The position numbers and the translations under genes were made by a program. From contig CANHHI010000075.1 in the NCBI GenBank assembly GCA_947460225.1, positions 1-7,367 on the forward strand: a DNA stretch of 7,367 bases. Reading direction: 5' to 3'. Shown here piece by piece: positions 5,118 through 7,367 of the stretch. Within the stretch, counting starts at the first letter, position 1; every line of letters begins with the position of its first letter. Below the pieces are notes generated by a model. It saw only the letters and a program-made list of their open reading frames with translations, had not been told where the DNA came from and did not search any database. This DNA comes from Flavobacteriales bacterium. Lineage in GTDB: Bacteria; Bacteroidota; Bacteroidia; Flavobacteriales_D; CANHHI01.

Positions 5118-5717
5118 TTAGCTTTTTTGTATCAATTGGCGTGTAGATTTTGCGCCTAAGCAAAAAATAGCGTCCAAAATAGACAAATCAGGCAAAAAAT
5201 CTTGCTTATCTGAAAAAACCTGCTGATACGTTTTTTGAAAAATACTGGGCTTTTTTGGGCTTAGTGCTGTGCGGTAGTCCGCCGTGTAGTCATTACTAGG
5301 CAAATATGCCACACTTTCTGAAAAACTGGGCGAAACGGACAAAGTTTGCAATGCCCAAAGCAGCGTTCTTTTGTTTAAATCTATCAAATACTTGGGTTTT
5401 TCTTGGAATAGGTCAAATAAACTTTCCGCATAATGCTCAAAAAAAGGACTGCGCCTATACGCAGTAACCAAAGCCCGCAGGTGCCACTTTTGCCAATCTT
5501 CTTCATAAGCAATTTCTACGGCGTGCATGGGTGTTTTCTGGTCTTTGTGCCGAATGGGCACAATCAAATTCTCCTTGCCCAAAGAGGTGCCGATTTCACA
5601 GCGGTTTCTGTATGTTTGTTTGATAAAATTTTCCTGCGTTTCTAGCACCGCTTGATTTTGCACAAGCAAGCTAAAAAAACTGAGGTTTCCAAAATAACAG
5701 TGGGGTAGTGCAATCAT
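5118..5717 (-). CDS. wbqC: WbqC-family protein
   Basis: A 199-residue member of the WbqC-like family, named after a protein encoded in O-antigen clusters; the biochemical activity is not settled. Family-like features are the N-terminal ALPHCYFGNLSFFSLL, the QTYRNRCEI segment (residues 34-42) followed by LIVPI (51-55), the helix WQKWHLRALVTAYRRSPFFEHY (75-96), and a C-terminal LSILDAIFCLG, similar to the LSIxDLLFxxG ending I recall in Bacteroidota relatives. The length fits the family. The ATG at 5717 overlaps the lepB stop as ATGA, so the two genes are probably translationally coupled. An upstream in-frame start at 5765 exists but would lie inside lepB and lacks family similarity. Pairing with lepB is a conserved Bacteroidota arrangement as I recall it, which suggests a shared envelope role by inference only. 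Confidence 0.88.
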   Translation of the reverse strand: MIALPHCYFGNLSFFSLLVQNQAVLETQENFIKQTYRNRCEIGTSLGKENLIVPIRHKDQKTPMHAVEIAYEEDWQKWHLRALVTAYRRSPFFEHYAESLFDLFQEKPKYLIDLNKRTLLWALQTLSVSPSFSESVAYLPSNDYTADYRTALSPKKPSIFQKTYQQVFSDKQDFLPDLSILDAIFCLGAKSTRQLIQKS

Positions 5718-7367
5718 TGTTGGGCAGAAATCAAAAAACGATTGAAACGCAAGCCATTCAGCCAAGATTTTTCAGGGTCTTTGGAAAACCACACAAATAA
5801 AGGCTTGCCCACAACATGGTCTTCCGCCACATAGCCCCAACTCCTAGAATCCGCAGAATTGTGTCGGTTGTCGCCCATCATCCAGTAGTAATTGTACTTA
5901 AACACGTACGCATTGGCTGGCTCGCCATTCAAAAAATAGCCTTCCGCTTTCTTTTCCAAGGTGTTGTGTTCATAATTTACAATGGCACGCTTGTATAAAA
6001 TAACCGTGCTGTCATTTAATGCAATGGTATCACCTTTTTTTGGCAAATACAAAGCACCAAAATCATCAACCGTCCAGTGGTAGTTTTTATCATTGGGAAA
6101 AATGCTCAGCGAAAAATCTTGCTCCGTTTTGTGTGGCTTGACTTCGGCTAAGTTTTGTATGTTTGTAATGGCTTTATTTTTAGCCAATTTATCTTTTTGT
6201 GCTTTGCCTAGGGGCATCACATATTTGTATTCCCCAGTGCGCAAGGCATATTCTTGCACATCTTTTTCATACACGTCCAATTCGTCTTTAAAATACTTTG
6301 TAGGCAAACGCTTATTTGCCCAAACAGCGTGCGTCCACTGGATATTTTCATTGTGTTCGCTCTCGGCAAGCACACCGTTAATATACACTTTACCCGCCCG
6401 CACCGATACCGTGTCCCCAGCAATTGCAACGCAACGCTTCACGTAATTTTCCCGTTTATCCACGGGACGATACGTAATGCCATAAGTTTCCTCGAAATAA
6501 TTTCTTGCTTTTTGAATGTATGCGTTTTGTTTGTCAAAAAAATCACCTTGTCCACCTTGGTGTTGCCAAAACTCCACAGCCAGTGAGCGCAAAAGCTGAT
6601 GATAATTATGCCCTTGGTAGTAATCGGGGTCTATCACCGCTGTATCTCCTGCGGGGAAATGAAAAACCACTGCCTCTCCACGTTTTACGGGGCTTTGCCA
6701 CAAACGCATATAGGGCAAACTGCCCACTTCTGTATAAGATTTTAGTTTGACGTAGGGAATGGTATTGTGGAAAACAGGATAAGATAGGGGCGTGTTGGGC
6801 AGTTTAATGCCATAAGACATTTTGCTTGCCACCAAAAAATCCCCAATGCGCAAATTGCGCTCCATAGAACCCGTTGGAATCATAAACATTTCCAAGAGAT
6901 ACACCCGCAAAATCGCAGCGGCTATCATGGCAAAACCCACCGAGTCAATCCATTCTTTAATTAAAGAGGGTTTTTGTGGTTTTCGGGGCTGTTTATTGAG
7001 TATATCCCAAAGCACAAAAACGATGCCCGCACCCAGTGTAATAATTGTCAAGACCACATAATCCGATATGCGTCTTCTTTGGCGCAACTCGGCATTATCC
7101 CAGTCGCATTTGCCCACAAAAACCACGCTTGGGTCAAAAGCAATTTTATGCAAGCCCCATTGTGGCAAAAACATAGCCAAAAGCACGTCTTTGGTTTTGT
7201 GCAAATCAAATTGCCGAGCCAAATCATGCCCTAAACCAATCCAAAAAAACAATTGAACGCCTGGAAAAAAATTGGCAATAAACCAATATTTGGGTTTTTG
7301 GAGCAATCCTTGCAAGAACCACAAATTATAAAAAGGCACAGAGCCTTTCCAAGGGGCAATCCCCACT
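5714..7367 (-). CDS. lepB: Signal peptidase I, 5' end missing
   Basis: Signal peptidase I (S26 family) removes signal peptides from exported proteins on the outer face of the inner membrane, using a Ser/Lys dyad. About 550 residues are visible. Counting from the GTG at 7366, the nucleophile is S167 in MIPTGSME, the general base is K310 in YVKRCVAIAGD, and the conserved box GDNRHNSADSR spans 498-508. Membrane segments are near 26-46, 103-121 and 140-160. The first 100 residues (WKGSVPFYNLW, then hydrophobic) match the extra N-terminal membrane region often found on Bacteroidota LepB, and aligned starts usually lie further upstream with another membrane helix. The frame is open to the right edge, so the GTG is probably internal. 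About 140 residues separate Ser from Lys and about 190 separate Lys from GDNR, so the periplasmic domain carries large insertions compared with E. coli LepB. It overlaps wbqC by 4 nt. Confidence 0.95.
   Translation of the reverse strand, partial: VGIAPWKGSVPFYNLWFLQGLLQKPKYWFIANFFPGVQLFFWIGLGHDLARQFDLHKTKDVLLAMFLPQWGLHKIAFDPSVVFVGKCDWDNAELRQRRRISDYVVLTIITLGAGIVFVLWDILNKQPRKPQKPSLIKEWIDSVGFAMIAAAILRVYLLEMFMIPTGSMERNLRIGDFLVASKMSYGIKLPNTPLSYPVFHNTIPYVKLKSYTEVGSLPYMRLWQSPVKRGEAVVFHFPAGDTAVIDPDYYQGHNYHQLLRSLAVEFWQHQGGQGDFFDKQNAYIQKARNYFEETYGITYRPVDKRENYVKRCVAIAGDTVSVRAGKVYINGVLAESEHNENIQWTHAVWANKRLPTKYFKDELDVYEKDVQEYALRTGEYKYVMPLGKAQKDKLAKNKAITNIQNLAEVKPHKTEQDFSLSIFPNDKNYHWTVDDFGALYLPKKGDTIALNDSTVILYKRAIVNYEHNTLEKKAEGYFLNGEPANAYVFKYNYYWMMGDNRHNSADSRSWGYVAEDHVVGKPLFVWFSKDPEKSWLNGLRFNRFLISAQQ

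Overview
The window looks like a piece of a Bacteroidota chromosome. Three things point there. The signal peptidase I has the long N-terminal membrane region typical of that phylum. It is followed by a WbqC-family gene with an ATGA overlap, a pairing I recall from Bacteroidota. Sequences of the form TAnnTTTG, the Bacteroidota -7 promoter box, sit just upstream of three genes. I cannot name a genus. No tRNA, rRNA, CRISPR array or recognisable transposase gene is visible.

Layout. (1) 2-1828, plus strand: the 3' part of a large gene of unknown function that enters from the left edge. (2) 1829-2246, 418 bases without a gene but full of structure: two tandem terminator-like hairpins, a two-hairpin REP-like repeat (copy A), a perfect 28-nt palindrome, a MITE-like element of about 140-160 bp with 15-bp inverted ends, and a promoter. 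(3) 2247-2549, plus: a 100-aa coiled-coil protein with a C-terminal membrane segment. (4) 2563-2662: REP-like copies B and C in opposite orientation. (5) 2697-3692, plus: a YhcG/DUF1016-type PD-(D/E)XK nuclease. (6) 3703-3823: REP-like copy D, abutting an exact 83-nt copy of the 3' end of the coiled-coil gene. (7) 3830-7367, minus: a convergent gene cluster, lepB > wbqC > yidD fused to a secreted domain > a 40-aa membrane protein.

How the genes relate. The minus-strand cluster is tightly packed: a 4-nt overlap, a 24-nt gap with its own candidate promoter, and a 1-nt gap. Two members act at the inner membrane: LepB cleaves signal peptides and YidD assists membrane protein insertion. The WbqC-like protein and the small membrane protein have unknown partners. 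The plus-strand part between 1.8 and 3.8 kb looks like an accessory insertion zone. The nuclease and REP-like copies B, C and D lie between two direct 83-nt copies of the 3' end of the coiled-coil gene, as if a cassette of about 1.2 kb entered there and the gene end was duplicated.

The points most worth a second look are the REP-bounded nuclease cassette with its 83-nt flanking duplication, the four-copy two-hairpin repeat family, and the in-frame fusion of YidD to a signal-anchored extracytoplasmic domain.
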